Made by a program: the position numbers and the translations under genes. DNA of 64,000 bases from positions 1-64,000 of the forward strand of contig JAJDYX010000036.1 of NCBI GenBank assembly GCA_022824945.1, written 5' to 3'. A model generated the notes under the pieces. That model worked only from the letters and a program-made list of their open reading frames with translations. It searched no databases and had not been told where the DNA came from. This DNA comes from Candidatus Latescibacterota bacterium. GTDB lineage: Bacteria > Latescibacterota > UBA2968. Below, in pieces: positions 63,230 to 64,000 of the stretch; the stretch's first letter is position 1; every line of letters begins with the position of its first letter.

Positions 63230-64000
63230 ATGAAAATCCTCATCCTCTCCACACTCGGCGCACTCATCCTGCTCGGCGTGGGTGTGTACATTGTTTTTTA
63301 TATTTCAGAGCGCGACAAAATTGAAGGCAAATCCTTCTTCCGCCTTGAAAATCGCTGGCTCTACGGATTTTTGGGCTACACATCTGTCATTGTCATCACT
63401 TTTCTCGTCCTGATTTTGCAAACCTCGCTCACGCGCCAGGAGCAAACCCTCGAAAATACTCAGGCGCGATTCCAGCAAGAACTCACGGCTTTTCGCGAGC
63501 GACTCGGCGACCAAACCGACCGTCTCATGTCCCAAATCAATGAAAAAGCGGAACTCACTGGATCTGAAGTCGAGGTGCGCGGCAAGCTATCCAATGAAAT
63601 CGCCCAGCATCAACGCACCGAAAAAGAACTTGCCTCTGCACGCGAACAATTGCGCTTCACACAAAGCGACTTAAATCGGGAAACGCTCGCACACCGCGCC
63701 TATCTGGACAGCCTCAACACCGAAAGATCGCTTCACGCATCAACCCAAAATCGGCTCAGGCGCGAGGAAGAACAACACGCCAAAAGCCGCGAGACATTGC
63801 GAAATACCCAACAAAAACTCGACCGCGCCAACGAACGTCTAAATGTACAAAAACGCCAGATTACAGAACTGAGAAACGATCTCAAACACGCGCAGGACAA
63901 CGCCAACAGCGCACGCCAGATGGCCAGCCGTCTCTTGCAACAATCCGGTGACCATCAGAGAGCACTCCTGATCCTTCAAGCCACCGTCGATTCTCTCTTT
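63230..64000 (+). CDS. Partial coiled-coil membrane protein (truncated by the window edge)
   Basis: At least 257 aa, running past the right edge with no stop. Two hydrophobic segments (about 3-25, LILSTLGALILLGVGVYIVF, and about 48-70) are followed by a long charged heptad-rich coiled coil (about 75-257, e.g. LRREEEQHAKSRETL). Probably a membrane-anchored coiled-coil. ATG at 63230 has no clear Shine-Dalgarno. Function unknown. Confidence 0.65.
   Translation, partial: MKILILSTLGALILLGVGVYIVFYISERDKIEGKSFFRLENRWLYGFLGYTSVIVITFLVLILQTSLTRQEQTLENTQARFQQELTAFRERLGDQTDRLMSQINEKAELTGSEVEVRGKLSNEIAQHQRTEKELASAREQLRFTQSDLNRETLAHRAYLDSLNTERSLHASTQNRLRREEEQHAKSRETLRNTQQKLDRANERLNVQKRQITELRNDLKHAQDNANSARQMASRLLQQSGDHQRALLILQATVDSLF

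Overview
The window looks like chromosome from a Gram-negative, FCB-like bacterium with a full outer membrane. It carries LptD, BamA, a Skp/OmpH chaperone, LolA, LolD and FabZ, about 50% GC, and good consensus sigma-70 promoters. The accessory genes (two phytanoyl-CoA dioxygenase-like enzymes, a DUF6785-like membrane protein, a DUF2961 protein, a GWxTD/TPR protein, sugar-acid and glycerate enzymes) resemble what is common in uncultured Latescibacterota/Poribacteria-type genomes. That placement is inference. No rRNA, transposase, integrase or CRISPR array was seen.

Layout. 0.1-3.7 kb (minus): Rieske oxygenase and LptD. 3.8-10.2 kb: tRNA-Leu(TAG), then a tight five-gene run (LysA-like decarboxylase, short GlpD-like oxidase, Nramp-like transporter, alpha/beta hydrolase, Eis-like acetyltransferase). 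10.3-16.3 kb: a coiled-coil/proline-rich protein, an ATP-grasp-like protein overlapping LarE, Def, a PHP phosphoesterase, a nicotinate phosphoribosyltransferase-like protein, MoaD and MoaE. 16.3-20.2 kb (minus): NhaC antiporter, a DUF4258 pair, a 34-residue membrane peptide and a DUF2961 protein. 20.4-38 kb, mostly housekeeping: zinc-ribbon protein, TsaD, VWA protein, lamin-tail protein, FtsK, LolA, PrfB (programmed +1 frameshift), LysS, LolD, ClpC, BamA, OmpH, FabZ. 38-42.6 kb (minus): ABC-F, PyrF, RNase P RNA, RNase HI, coiled-coil/zinc-ribbon protein and tRNA-Val(CAC). 42.7-47.3 kb: PhyH enzyme, IlvD/Edd dehydratase, ModB, ModC. 47.3-53.7 kb, the most unusual part: a 0.6 kb apparently non-coding stretch with stacked terminator-like hairpins, two tiny proteins, an ECF sigma factor, two recently duplicated YgiT-type zinc-finger proteins, a sigma-54-like promoter with paired upstream CGGACAC sites, a MacB/FtsX permease, and a Rad52-like/single-strand-annealing-like protein. 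53.8-61.8 kb: GWxTD/TPR protein, glycerate 2-kinase, then a tight PhyH - 51-residue ORF - DUF6785-like - SDR - QueD-like cluster. 61.9-64 kb: a primary-type sigma factor whose promoter contains a perfect GAAC-N4-GTTC palindrome, and the start of a coiled-coil membrane protein that runs off the end.

How the genes work together. LptD, BamA, OmpH, LolA and LolD serve outer-membrane biogenesis. MoaD/MoaE and ModB/ModC serve molybdenum cofactor synthesis and molybdate uptake. LarE points to a nickel-pincer cofactor enzyme encoded elsewhere. PrfB, LysS, TsaD, Def and RNase P serve translation. The two dioxygenases, dehydratase, glycerate kinase, short GlpD-like enzyme and hydrolase suggest catabolism of small oxygenated organics. 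Many starts were moved downstream to sites with Shine-Dalgarno sequences; each change is noted in its entry.
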